Assembly (NCBI GenBank): GCA_030220185.1
Contig: JASPKZ010003424.1
Location: 1,423,501 to 1,487,500, forward strand
Length of the DNA stretch: 64,000 bases
Direction of reading: 5' to 3'
Origin: Diploptera punctata
Taxonomy: Eukaryota > Arthropoda > Insecta > Blattodea > Blaberidae
How positions within the stretch are numbered: the stretch's first letter is position 1; every line of letters starts with the position of its first letter. A program made the translations under genes and the position numbers. Below the pieces are notes generated by a model. It ran no database searches. It saw only the letters and a list, made by a program, of their open reading frames with translations, and was not told the origin of the DNA. Positions 1 through 10,900 of this stretch are shown here, in pieces.

Positions 1-277
1 TTTAAAAAAAATATTTAAATCCATTAATTGAAATTGAAATAAAAAAAAACTGTGGGTGATGGAGAAATTCCGAATACATATTTGAAAACACGATAAAAAA
101 CTGCATTAAGTACAACTATTGGTACTCATGAGACAAAAATCATGTTGACCAGTGTAATTATGGGAAAAGTTAATCAGCGGTGACAATATAATAATTTAAA
201 TACTTTATTTTAGTACTCTTGTCCCACGTGTGGTTGAATGGGTATAGTCATAGTAGAGAATGAAGAGTTGAATTGTA
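1..277. other. AT-rich sequence, nothing recognised
   Basis: No open frame, repeat or motif could be recognised here. Confidence 0.4.
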
Positions 278-354
278 GCTCAGGCTAGAAATGTATGGGT
301 GCTTATATCCGCGCGGTTATGAACCTCCGGGGTTGATAATGCCAGTAAGTTAAG
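278..354 (+). pseudogene. LINE-A 3' end scrap
   Basis: This matches the last ~75 bp of the LINE-A retrotransposon seen many times in the window: a GCTCAGG block, a TATATCCGCGCGGTTATGAA block and a terminal GTAAGTTAAG related to the GTTAGTTAG end of other copies. It is too short and mutated to code. Confidence 0.65.
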
Positions 355-422
355 TATAGTGGTGAATAAAACCCTGGATCTCTGGGATGCTAGACTTGCT
401 AACCGTTATACCACGGAGGCAG
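355..422 (-). mobile_element. tRNA-like SINE head, fragment
   Basis: On the minus strand CTCCGTGGTATAACGGTTAG resembles a tRNA A box, and ATCCAGGGTTTTATTC follows at B-box distance. The fold is imperfect, so a decayed SINE promoter is more likely than a tRNA gene. Confidence 0.45.
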
Positions 423-764
423 TGCTAATCGGATGAATATGTAAACCAGGCTTTGTCCTAGCTATAAGTGGAGTCAATAACATTAGGAATAGCAGGAGGC
501 TCGTGCTGCGTCGATGACCATTTATTGGGCTCCGGGGGTAATCGTGGTGGCAGGAGTAATTAACCGAGTGGACAAGTTATGCTGCCGGCAGATTCATATC
601 CTAGCCACCACTACTCTGTTGTGTATTTTATTTACGCTAGCAGCGCAAGGCAGGGGAGGAAGGTCGTGTTATTTAAATAGTAGAAGACCACACTCGCATC
701 ACTGGATCTTACCTTGCAGCAACTAATTTACAACCTAACATAAAGAACTGTGATCATGAGGTCT
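423..764. other. Unclassified sequence with a 70-codon open frame
   Basis: Somewhat more GC-rich than its surroundings. An open frame at 514-726 (+) gives a 70-residue peptide with a hydrophobic start but no recognisable domain. No repeat partner was seen in the window, so it may be unique sequence or a lone transposon fragment. Confidence 0.3.
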
Positions 765-2490
765 TTCAGCCCTTCATACTCATAAATCTGAAATAAAGTG
801 CCCATTATATAGTTCCGTTGTATAGGGTGTTTAAAAATGAGAGAAATTAAGAAAAAATCATTCATTCGTTGTTTCTTCTGCTACTTCTTAAAAACACCTC
901 AGCTTCAACTTGGGAAAATATATTAGTCCTTCATACTCATAAATCTGAAATAATATGCCCCATTATATAGTTCCGTTATACAGGGTGTTTACAAATGAGA
1001 GAAATTAGGAAAAATCATTCATTCGTTGTTTCTTCTGCTACTTCTTAAAATCACCTCAGCTTCAACTTGGGAATATCTCTCAGCCCTTCATAAGCATAAA
1101 TCTGAAATAATGTACCCCATTATATAGTTCCGTTATACAGGATGTTTAAAAATAAGAGCAATGAGGAAAAATCATTCATTCGTTGTTTATTCTGCTACTT
1201 CTTAAAATCACCTCAGCTTCAACTTGGGAATATCTCTCAGCCCTTCATAAGCATAAATCTGAAATAATGTACCCCATTATATAGTTCCGTTATACAGGAT
1301 GTTTACAAATGAGAGAAATTAGGAAAAATCATTCATTCGTTGTTTATTCTGCTACTTCTTAAAAGCACTTCAGCTTCAAATTGGGAATATCTCTCAGCCC
1401 TTCATAAGCATAAATCTGAAATAATATGCCCCATTATATAGTTCCGTTATACAGGGTGTTTACAAATGAGAGAAATTAGGAAAAATCATTCATTCGTTGT
1501 TTATTCTGCTACTTCTTAAAAGCACTTCAGCTTCAAATTGGGAATATCTCTCAGTCCTTCATACTCATAAATCTGAAAGAATGTGCCCCATTATATAGTT
1601 CCTTTACACAGGGTGTTTAAAAATAAGAGCAATGAGGAAAAATCATTCATTCGTTGTTTATTCTGCTACTTCTTAAAAGCACTTCAGCTTCAAATTGGGA
1701 ATATCTCTCAGCCCTTCATAAGCATAAATCTGAAATAATATGCCCCATTATATAGTTCCGTTATACAGGGTGTTTACAAATGAGAGAAATTAGGAAAAAT
1801 CATTCATTCGTTGTTTATTCTGCTACTTCTTAAAAGCACTTCAGCTTCAAATTGGGAATATCTCTCAGCCCTTCATAAGCATAAATCTGAAATAATATGC
1901 CCCATTATATAGTTCCGTTATACAGGGTGTTTACAAATGAGAGAAATTAGGAAAAATCATTCATTCGTTGTTTATTCTGCTACTTCTTAAAAGCACTTCA
2001 GCTTCAAATTGGGAATATCTCTCAGCCCTTCATAAGCATAAATCTGAAATAATATGCCCCATTATATAGTTCCGTTATACAGGGTGTTTACAAATGAGAG
2101 AAATTAGGAAAATCATTCATTCGTTGTTTATTCTGCTACTTCTTAAAAGCACTTCAGCTTCAAATTGGGAATATCTCTCAGTCCTTCATACTCATAAATC
2201 TGAAAGAATGTGCCCCATTATATAGTTCCGTTGTACAGGTGTTTTAAAATGAGAGGCATGAGGAAAAATCATTCATTCATAGTTTCTTCTTCTACTTCTT
2301 AAAAGCACCTCATATTCAACTTGGGATTATCTATCAGCCCTTCATACTCATAAATCGGAAGTAATGTGCTCCATTATATAGTTCCGTTGTACAAGGTGTT
2401 TAAATAAAAATGAGAGGCATGAGGAAAAATCATTCATTCGTAGTTTATTCTGCTACTTCATAAAAGGACCTCGGCTTGAACTTGGGAATA
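765..2490. repeat. Tandem satellite, ~11 units of 156-157 bp
   Basis: The marker CCTTCATA (or its first bases) begins at about 771, 928, 1085, 1242, 1399, 1556, 1713, 1870, 2027, 2183 and 2339, so nine spacings are 157 or 156 bp with almost no length change. Each unit holds CATTATATAGTTCCGTTATA, then CAGGGTGTTTACAAATGAGA, then ATCATTCATTCGTTGTTT and TTCTGCTACTTCTTAAAA. Central units (about 1240-2180) are nearly identical, whereas the first and the last two have diverged. No coding potential. Confidence 0.95.
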
Positions 2491-2642
2491 CACAATAATA
2501 ACAATGCAAATAAAAGAAATGCAACGAATGATATCTTACCAACTACCATCTCCTATAGCGGAACCAACATACTCAGGCTAAAATCAACAACTTAACACAG
2601 AGCCAATAATTGTACAATTTATCGCACGTAATTATTATATCG

Positions 2643-2938
2643 GGGCACGCCGTAGCATAGTGGTTAACGCACTGAGCTACAAGCCGGAGGGTCGAGGGTT
2701 CAAGTCCCGTTTGGGTCAGGACTTTTAAACTGACCCAAACCCTCTGGCGGCAATATGGCCCTGGGGTCTACTCAGCCTCTAACTGAAATGAGTACCGGAC
2801 ACTTGTTCTGGGGGTAAAGGCAGCCGTCACGCAGGGCTGACAACCCGGCTGACATAAAGTGCCGATTGTCTAGAAAAAGTGGGAGCCTTAACCTCCTACT
2901 ACCCCAAGGGCCTCCGGGCCTGTTGTGGGATCACTTTA
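2643..2938 (+). mobile_element. SINE-3, tRNA-derived, near full length
   Basis: The head reads as a tRNA: GTAGCATAGTGGTTAACGCA fits an A box and GGGTTCAAGTCCCG a B box. A body of about 220 bp follows with GGGGGTAAAGGCAGCCGTCA and a GC-rich stretch ending TTGTGGGATCACTTTA. A diverged reverse copy lies at 42430-42735, which supports a dispersed SINE rather than a tRNA gene. Confidence 0.8.
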
Positions 2939-3652
2939 CTTTTTTAATTATTATATCAGTGTCATCCTAGCGACACTAAAACTTAAATTTTAAGGGGTTA
3001 ATGGGCTCGGCCTTCGTTCCCATGGCAGTCACTAGATGCTGACAAACTTCACAGTGGCTGCTTCAATATTGCATTCTGTGCAGTTATTTGATTCTTGATC
3101 TTGATTCTTGGGAATATTTTTAATCTTCTCAACAAATCATTCCTCTACTTTATATCTTGGACACATTTAAACTTTTTTTACATGCTTTGGCCTTTGTTCA
3201 TTAATGCAGCCAACCATGGGAAGCAAGTAACCGGAGGGAGCGTGTGATGTCATCCCCATTCCACATGCAGTTTTAATCAAGACTGTCTCTCGGCGTGCAA
3301 AGTAGAATAGTGGCGGAACTCCTCAACTCAGGGGATGATAGACGATTAGTAATTTCTTCTAGCATTTTTCCCCCTTAAATTTAGTTTTTCTGACCTTCCT
3401 TCGGACGCATACTTGAAAGTTGGCGCCTTTTTTCACACTAATTTATCAACAACGGTTTAATTGTAGATACAGAGAGACTCAATATGGAGATTAAGTATCA
3501 TCACTTAAATTGGATCGTGTATCACTCTTAGTATAGTTTAATTTCGAAAATAGTTCCTCACATACGTATATATCTTGAACTAAATGTTACAACAGTACGG
3601 CCTGCAAAATCTCTCAGGTGCTTTCCTATTATTATCTTGTATAATGATAACG
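2939..3652. other. Unclassified AT-rich sequence
   Basis: No open frame, SINE head or reverse-transcriptase motif was recognised. Confidence 0.35.
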
Positions 3653-3688
<36 letters not shown>

Positions 3689-3691
3689 TTT
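3653..3691. repeat. (AAT)n microsatellite
   Basis: About 13 uninterrupted units, next to the 3' end of a minus-strand SINE-1 copy. Confidence 0.95.
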
Positions 3692-3697
3692 TTTTCA

Positions 3698-4074
3698 AAT
3701 GCCCCCAGGTTGTCTTCCGACATTCCTGGTGTTCTCTCCTGGCATGGCGTACTTGTAATCCACTTTTGAGGTTGGGGCGCCTGGAAGGGGGGTTACGTTG
3801 CCCCGATGATATGATGGGTGATGATGATGATAGTGGTGCGCCAGGAGAGTCCCTAATCCTAAGCTTAATATAAGATGAATATGAATAATTATGATTGCGA
3901 TGGCCATATGATTTCGGGAATCGTTTGGGCCTTAAAGTTTTCCTGCCATTTGTCTTACAGGTGAGCAAAAGCCCCGATAAAAACCTCACCCAGAAAAACT
4001 GTCCCGACCGGGGATCGAACCCGGTTCCGCTGCGTTACAAGGCAGCACGCTACCTCGAGACCACATCGGTGGAC
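3698..4074 (-). mobile_element. SINE-1 with type-X tail
   Basis: Read on the minus strand, the tRNA-like head begins TCCACCGATGTGGTCTCGAG and carries a B box in GGGTTCGATCCCCGG form (here mutated near GAACCGGGTTCGATC). The body has the GGTGAGGTTTTTATCGGGG and GTAAGACAAATG blocks. The tail is not the usual SINE-1 tail but the type-X block with CTCCTGGCGCACC and GAACACCAGGAATGTCGG, which is also attached to a different head at 37183-37475. Confidence 0.85.
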
Positions 4075-4077
4075 ATA

Positions 4078-4111
4078 ATAATAAATAATAATAATAATAA
4101 TAATAATAATA

Positions 4112-4154
<43 letters not shown>
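4078..4154. repeat. Compound (AAT)n (TAG)n microsatellite
   Basis: About 10 AAT units with one slip, followed directly by about 14 TAG units. It abuts the head end of the SINE at 3698-4074. Confidence 0.95.
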
Positions 4155-4155
<1 letters not shown>

Positions 4156-5315
4156 TAGTGGATACTATGAAATGAATTGGTGAAGTGAAAAATGACTTAA
4201 AATTAGCAGGAATTATTCAAGAAGATATCATAAACAGAGATATCTTTATAATAAAGGTGCACAAGTGGCAGGTTGACCAAGGGGACAAACCCAAGAAAAA
4301 AACTGGAACAGCATGGAAAGAAGAGAGAAAGAAAGTCCATAACCCTATATGAGGGAAATATGAAATCAAAGGAAACCCCTCTAAATACTTTGAGAAGTCC
4401 TACATGGGCTCATTCGCAATAAAAAAATAATAACCGTTTCTGTAATTAGTACTAATTAATTGCATTTAATTCACATCGTGTAATGGGCCTTAACATTATA
4501 TTACATTAATATATTATTGCTTTAACATTTCTAATCATACCTTTAAATTTATCTTTTTCATTATCATCATCATCATCATCATGTGAAGAATTGAAATGTC
4601 ATCTGATGTTATAATGTCTCATGTAGTAGAAGTGTTTAGAACACAGTAAACGCTCAGCTCCCCACCCTCCCCCACGTTCTGAATGAAGAAATCAGAAGTA
4701 CAGTATCGCATTTCTCACGAAAAGTGTATCTAGCTGTTAAGTTAGCCATGATGAATTTAACTGTTCAATTTTAATCGTAATTCAAATAGACGGATAGGTG
4801 TAGAAATGTATATTGTAAAGGTTAATTTGTTTGCGCTCTGAAGAACGCATGTTCCCCATACCTGATTCAGTCTACTTCTTCATTTTTTTTTATATTTGGT
4901 GATTTTTTTGCCGTATGCCAAACCCTCACTAATTTAGAGGACCTTGGTTTCTTTCAGGGTTTGTTCCCTTAGCTAATTGTCCCAATTATAACGCCAGGAA
5001 CACGCTCATCGCCCTTATGAAGTAGCCACCAAAAGGTCATATCGTGCATGGATATGATTCGCCAGGAATAACCGGAGTTTTCCAACTTTAGCGATCCTTA
5101 CTAACTGTATAGCAAAGTATGCATTTCTGAGACCACAACTGCCCTTTCGAGCCCCCATTTACCCGTAGCGCAGATCGTTAACAAAAAAAAAATATTTTCC
5201 CCCCCCTTCGTTTTTATATAGATGTACCAGTCACTTATTTTTTTCTGTCGCGAATCGTTTTCCTTCCAGTCCCCTCCAGAATTTTACAGACGAGCCGCGA
5301 TAATCAGTGTTCCCA
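4155..5315. other. Unclassified sequence between SINEs
   Basis: The part at 4155-4420 is purine-rich. A short (ATC)n run lies near 4563-4581. The stretch 4880-5170 has a more even base composition and a few CpG sites, suggesting an old unclassified transposon. No coding frame was recognised. Confidence 0.35.

Positions 5316-5382
<67 letters not shown>
5316..5382. repeat. (AAT)n microsatellite
   Basis: About 22 uninterrupted units. Confidence 0.95.
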
Positions 5383-5486
5383 TATTTATGTACCGTAAGT
5401 TATTTATCTATTTAAAAAAATATATAGGCCTATATGCATTTTAAATAAATAAATGTATTTTTTTTGAAAGCTATATATATATCGTG

Positions 5487-5834
5487 TCCACCGTTGTGGT
5501 CTCGAAGTAGCGTGCTGCCTTGTCACGCAGCGGGCCCGGGTTCGATCCCCGGTCGGGGCAGTTTTTCTGGGTGAGGTTTTTATCGGGGTTTTTCCTCACC
5601 TGTAAGACAAATGTCAGGAAAACTTTAAGGCCCAAACGATCCCCGATATCATGTGGCCATCATCCTTATCATTATCATCCTTACCATTATCATTATCATC
5701 ATCATCCTTCACCGGTGTGGAAAGCAACGGGAAGCTACCACATCTACACAATTCCCTAGTAAAGCTCCAAGCATAACATGAAAATTCTATGATTGCAGTG
5801 AAGGACCTGCCTTCGGGCAGAATTGCTATGGATG
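5487..5834 (+). mobile_element. SINE-1, near full length, type-Y tail
   Basis: Head TCCACCGTTGTGGTCTCGAA and B box GGGTTCGATCCCCGGTC are intact enough for internal Pol III control. The body carries GTGAGGTTTTTATCGGGG, and the tail carries CGGTGTGGAAAGCAACGGGA and GGACCTGCCTTCGGGCAGAA, ending in ATGGATGGATATATA that runs into a (TA)n tract. This is one of the best copies for deriving a consensus. Confidence 0.92.
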
Positions 5835-5858
5835 GATATATATATATATATATATATC
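5835..5858. repeat. (TA)n tract at SINE 3' end
   Basis: About 11 TA units directly continuing the SINE-1 tail. Confidence 0.85.
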
Positions 5859-6127
5859 TTTAAAAATTACAGCAATTTCTTCCCTATTATCTATTTTCCC
5901 AAACATATTGTCCACCCTTTACTTATATTCTGTTCTGTCTACTGTTTCCAGGTCAGTATTCCACTTTTACCGTGTCAGTGGCTGTTATTTAATTTTCTTT
6001 TGATTTTATCATATACAATTATGAATAAATAAAAGTCCTTCACTAACAAACTGCATGAACTAAGCTAATTCCTCAGAAAGTTCAATATAGGGTCCGATTT
6101 TGCTGGTTTACGGAATATATATATCTT

Positions 6128-6419
6128 CATCCATCCATAGTAATTCAGCCCGAGGGCAGGTCTTTCATTGCAATCATAGCATTTTCATGCTATGCTTTGC
6201 AGTTTTACTAGGGAATTATAGGTGTGGTAGCTTCCCGTTGCTTTCCACACCGGTGAAGAATGATGATGATAATGATAATGATGATTGCTGGATGATTTTC
6301 GGGGACCGTTGGGCCCTAAGCTTCCTGACATTTGTCTTACAGGCGAGGAAAAACCCCGAAAAAAAACCTCACCCAGGAGCCTGTCCCGACCGGGAATCGA
6401 ACCCGGGCCCGCTGCGGTC
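6128..6419 (-). mobile_element. SINE-1, 5'-truncated, type-Y tail
   Basis: From the tail (TCCATCCATAG, then the GCCCGAGGGCAGG block) back to the B box (GAATCGAACCCGGGCC on the plus strand). The A-box part is missing, so the copy is 5'-truncated. Its tail faces the SINE at 5487-5834 across about 290 bp. Confidence 0.88.
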
Positions 6420-7783
6420 AATGTATCGTATTTTTAAAAAGAAGCACTTTGTTTGAAATACATTTTTCAAGGTGTAACTACTCCCTGAACCTGAAGAGAT
6501 AGTCACCTTATATAGCTATAATTTTATGCAATGTCACTTGAAAATTAGTACACTCATATTTACATTCTTCTAAACGGCGTAAATTCAATTAATGTACAAT
6601 TGACCATTTTACGTAAATAAGTTATTCCGTACTGACCAACTATTGTCTGATATTTTTAATTAATGGCAGATGAAAGAAAAACCTTATAATTTATAATTTT
6701 CCTATTTCGTATGGAAATATATTTGTGTAAGTCCTAAACACACATTTAGTACTGTCGGAGTACATTTTATTTACAGTACTAAATATATATTTAATTATTT
6801 TTTCACATGTAATTTACAGGCTTATATTCAAAGCGTAAGGCTTGTAGAATGTAGATTCCATCAGATAATTTATTTAATACATTCTCCTTACCTTTCGAAG
6901 TCATTATATACATTATTTTGCCTATGAAGACTGTTTATTGGTCACGAAAAATCTGATTCAGCGGGATTCCCGGCTGCTCTCGCTTGGATTCTACTCCCGC
7001 CATGTGTTTAGCATTCCTCTCCCATTCTCCTGAATACGGCAAGTGCCACTTTAGAAGAAACGAGACTGAGAAGCTCGGGGAGCGAAATTCAGCGAGAAAG
7101 GACGTGCACTTGACCGACTGTAGTTTAAACAGAAGTAGTGAAATTCATTTAATAATTACGATTATTTTCTGAATAAATAGTAATGAAAATATAAAACGTT
7201 CAATACTGAATTATTTATAGAGCTTGAACAGAAGTAAAACAGATGAACGGGTTAGGTTGATGTATCTGAGCAGAGAATAATTTACTTACCTAATCTGTCA
7301 ACATGGCCATAAAGACCATGTAAGCGCACTGAAATATATTTTGAACGGTTGGTTGATTTCGTCTAATATAATACCTTCTATTTGTTTTGTTGGTATTAAT
7401 TTGCTAATAGCAAATATTAAATGGAAGATAATATTAATGGAAGTCTATCGACTACAATCAGAAGAGTTTTGTTTGCAAAGCTCGAAAGTTTAATCCCATT
7501 AAAGCACTTAACTGACATTTCAACTGGAAATGAGATTTAGTTCAAAGTTATCAAAACACAATGCAATTTGTATAAAATCGATTACCATGTCTATTGGATT
7601 TCAACTTTCTTCTGAATTCCAATCTTAATGCAGACTTTCGCCAGCTGTTACGCTCCACAAATACTTTCTTCTCTTGGTATTAAAACAAAGTAAGCAATTA
7701 GGAAACTGAACAGTTAGTTATACAGAATTTTCTTCTAAATAACGAACTTCTGAATAATGAACGTTTATGGTCTAATCAGGGAT
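6420..7783. other. Unclassified AT-rich sequence
   Basis: Mostly AT-rich. The stretch 6960-7140 is more balanced and carries an open frame at 6984-7172 (+), 62 codons, with no recognisable domain. No repeat partner was seen in the window. Confidence 0.35.
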
Positions 7784-8791
7784 TTATCATAAGTAATGCC
7801 ATGAGTGATTTCCAAATTATCGATAAATTCACGACTCACGAAGTGAGAATTTGGAAATCAAGAGTGGCATTTGTTAGGACTATTTAACGAATACAATTAA
7901 GCTGTTTACTCACAAATCATTATTTAAATATAGTTATTTTAAAATATTTATATATTTAATGTAAACGGCGATGTTTGAAATCAAATGAGAAACGATTGGT
8001 ACGCTTCATCTGCTTCTTTTGTTCATCACTGCAACCAGATCATATTATTTATTGCCAAAGGAACGCAATATTGTAAGAATGTACTCTAGTGGAGAAAAAA
8101 TTAAACACATCAAACTGTATATTAATTCATTTCTGATGTCCTATGACAATTATATTTTTCTAGAATGTTATTACCTGGGAAAAATACATTTAAGAAAGTG
8201 CAAAAGTGGTTTCTTTTTTTTTGGTAGTATAATCAATTGCTACAAATGTTTATATATTAACTCCTCCATGCGCTTCGTGTTGACATTCATGCACCATATG
8301 TACAATCTGGCAGCCGTATTTCTTAAAGAGTCAGTCACTGCAAAATAATGCTATGACCTATTCAGAATGTTAAAAAGTTGATGCTTTCTTTATTATGATA
8401 AACTTCTTCTTCTTCTTCCTTCCAAGTATTAGGCCAAGGCCTGTTACGATCCTATAGAAAATTTTCCCTCCAGCGTTTGAGGGAAATTCTCTTATAAGAC
8501 TTGAAAGCATAATAATAGTCCCTTCGATTGGTTGCTGGCCAAAGGAAGGCAAGACCAGTGATGGGGCTGCCATATTATAGCCTCTGGTCAGGCTTTTCTG
8601 GATAAGAAAAGAAAATAAAGGAAAGAAGAAATGGAAGAAAGGAAAGACTCCCTAGCCCTCGGATGCCCTAATAGCGTCGGCGTCGAAAAAACAACTTTAA
8701 TTGGTAAATTCTAGGGGAAACAGGACTGCGATTGGTTGCAAATAAAAAACCATTGTAATGTGATTGGTCATTGACTCCCATATGGGGAGTC
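7784..8791 (+). mobile_element. Element H copy 1, interrupted
   Basis: Starts with TTATCATAAGTAATGCCA and a long nested inverted repeat (7796-7876). Then come the family blocks AAACGGCGATGTTTGAAA, ATTTATTGCCAAAGGAACGC, TATAATCAATTGCTACAAAT and GTCACTGCAAAATAATGCTA. About 285 bp of foreign sequence splits the element near 8403-8688. It resumes at 8689 and ends around GTGATTGGTCATTGACTCCC; the usual last GTTAAATAGTC is lost. No transposase frame. Confidence 0.85.
8403..8688 (-). mobile_element. Unclassified retroposon inserted in element H copy 1
   Basis: It interrupts a sequence continuous in the other element H copies. Read on the minus strand it ends in (GAA)n, the same kind of tail as the LINE-B fragments. 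A 67-codon minus frame crosses it (8370-8573) without a recognisable domain. Likely a 5'-truncated retroposon. Confidence 0.6.
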
Positions 8792-9443
8792 AAAATATAT
8801 CGAAATGTAACTTGAATATTTTCTGGCAAAAATGACATGTAAGTACGTATTCCGTACACCAAAAATCAGCTGCGGGATTTAAGTAGAATTTATTTAAAAA
8901 ATAGATATCGGAATATTTGCGAATTAACATATACTTGTATGATATTGTAACTTGATATTTTTGCACTTGGGGCAGTACGTTGAGATGGTTGTTAATTAGT
9001 CACTAAGTTTACTATTGTAATTGTAGGTACCTCGGTAGCTAGTCGTTTCCTGTTGTTTCAGGGTGCGCGCTGAGATTCCCATCTATATAGGGTCGGAAGG
9101 AGAATTGCGTGGGAACAGACAATCACGAATAATGAAAATACATTTATTTTATTTAATCAATGTAATAAGCTCTTAAAATACACTCGATGCACTGTGCACG
9201 TTTAGTTGGTGTTGACTTTCGATGCCTAACTGCACAAGTACTCTCACTTTTAGCTCAAGAATGATTAATTTTGCAGGAATCTCTAAGTCCCATGACTTGA
9301 GATCCTTTCTCGAGTATCGAACCTATGAAATCTTTGATATAAGTCTTCTCCCTACGAACTTGGTAACTTATCTCTTGCAATGCGTACAATTCTATTTGGT
9401 GGCATACAGAATATATGTTGATTCCAATAATATATATATATGT
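8792..9443. other. Unclassified AT-rich sequence
   Basis: An open frame at 9222-9509 (+, 95 codons) runs into the P-family repeat and shows no domain. Nothing else was recognised. Confidence 0.3.
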
Positions 9444-9619
9444 ACTAGCTGGCCCGGCGAACGTCGTGTCGCCTTTAAATATTTTTACGTTAATTTTTCC
9501 GATGTTTAATAGTTATCTGCTATTCGGGGCGGAAACAAATCCAACAAATCAAAGATCATAAAAATCGGTCCAGCCGTTCTTGAGTTATAAAATAGTGTAA
9601 CTAATCCGACTTTGTTTTC

Positions 9620-9621
<2 letters not shown>
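9444..9621 (+). mobile_element. P-family retroposon copy 1, short
   Basis: Starts ACTAGCTGGCCCGGCGAACG and contains AAAATCGGTCCAGCCGTTCT near the end. This pairing of a CCCGGC-rich start with an 'AAATCGGT..AG..GTT' end is common in insect dispersed repeats and recurs at 9655-10745 and 51432-51925. Both ends sit in (TA)n. Confidence 0.7.

Positions 9622-9654
<33 letters not shown>
9622..9654. repeat. (TA)n tract between two P copies
   Basis: About 16 TA units separating two P-family elements. Confidence 0.9.
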
Positions 9655-9660
<6 letters not shown>

Positions 9661-10745
9661 CCGGCCACGCGTTGCTGTGCCTAAGGTATACGTTAAATTA
9701 TGTTAAAGTAAACTAATTGAGAAATCTAAATCAGAAAGTTTTTGTTTTACACAATTTTTTAGTTCTGGTACATTAACTGCAAAATACCGGTATAAATATG
9801 GGTGGTGGTTTATGTGGAAGTGGTTTTGTTGATTGAGATGAATTTATGTTGTCTGCATTCTCAGTATCATCCATAAGTGTATCATAAGGATTATATACAT
9901 TTATTGATGGAATATTTTGAGGAGGCTTGCTGATTTCATTATACTTTCGTTTTTTCTACGAACTTGTTGGCAGTTTGGATTCTCATCATCATCATCAAGA
10001 AGTCTCTGTATAGTAATATCATCTTGTGATATATTATAGTCATCTTGTTTTTCATTTAATTGAGGCATGGAGATTGTTTCTGTAATATTAGGCATATTAT
10101 TATAACTAACAGACTTACTTACAGTTCTGTTATTCCGTTCCTTAGGACCTTCATATGTTTTTAAATTGACATTCTTCTTAAATGTAAGATTTATGTCACA
10201 TAGGCCTATACCAATTTGCGGAAATTCACTTGATATCTTATCATTCATGGTCTCTAGAACTGATTCGCCATATTGTTCAATGTCCCTTCTCGGTCCAGTT
10301 AAATTTAAATTAAGTTGCTGTCTTTCAGCCAGATTACTTAAAACTAATACTTACACACAAAATTAATATTATTATCAATATATTGAAAATAAAATAAACA
10401 CTGAACACACTTAAATTATTAAATAATCAATATTTGTAATTCAATTGAAATTCGCGGTTGCAACAAAAAGCACAGCCACCTGGTTAAATAATAAACCAAT
10501 TACCTTACACCGTCATCTGTTAGAATCGTATGGAACTCACAGATAATTATAACTCTTTGTTAAATAATAAACAAATAATTTGCAATAAAAAATAATGCGA
10601 CTATAAATTTAGTTATAAACAACCGTAGGTCTCAAGTTGGATCAAACAGCACACAGTAGTGTAATACAATTTTATTAAAATCGGTTCAGTAGTTTAGGAT
10701 TCCATCGCGGACAAACAACGTGACACGTAATTTATATATATTAAG
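9655..10745 (+). mobile_element. P-family retroposon copy 2, long form
   Basis: Starts AAGTCCCGGCCACGCGTTGC and ends with AAATCGGTTCAGTAGTTTAG, GACAAACAACGTGACACG and TATATATTAAG. Compared with 51432-51925 it has about 600 additional bp carrying a minus-strand gag-like frame. The two forms join at short AT-rich sequences (GTTAAA / TTAAATTTAA), consistent with an internal deletion in the short form. Confidence 0.78.
9725..10335 (-). pseudogene. Gag-like ORF1 fragment of a Jockey-type retrotransposon
   Basis: The 115-codon minus frame 9901-10248 is rich in Asn, Asp and Ser (LLDDDDENPN). Upstream the same frame continues without stop to about 10335 (RQQLNLNLTGPRRDIEQYG), lacking an ATG. Downstream, after a frameshift near 9930, it continues as NVYNPYDTLMDDTENAD, then HKPPPIFIPV and NVPELKNCVKQKLSD. 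A PPPIF motif followed by a 'PEL' helix is typical of ORF1 (gag-like RNA-binding) proteins of Jockey/X-type non-LTR elements. It is cut before any CCHC knuckles. Frameshift and truncation make it non-functional. Confidence 0.6.
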
Positions 10746-10782
10746 ATATATATGGTATGATAGGAAAAATAAATGCCTGGTC

Positions 10783-10786
<4 letters not shown>

Positions 10787-10820
<34 letters not shown>
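10787..10820. repeat. (TA)n tract
   Basis: About 17 TA units, abutting the 3' end of a LINE-A scrap. Confidence 0.9.
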
Positions 10821-10821
<1 letters not shown>

Positions 10822-10900
10822 CTAACTAACTAACTCACTGGCACTATCGAACCCGAAGGTTCATGGCCGCGCGGACATAAGCTCTCCATACATCCCTATC
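10821..10900 (-). pseudogene. LINE-A 3' end, 80 bp
   Basis: ACTAACTAACTAACTCACTG and GGCCGCGCGGACATAAGCTC are the reverse complement of the LINE-A terminus. It lies between two (TA)n tracts. Confidence 0.85.

Noticed and set aside
765..2490. CRISPR array
   Set aside because: Units are 157 bp, contiguous and without unique spacers; it is a eukaryotic satellite.
3558..3989. 143-codon minus frame as a gene
   Set aside because: It is composed of a SINE-1 body, a type-X tail and an AAT microsatellite.
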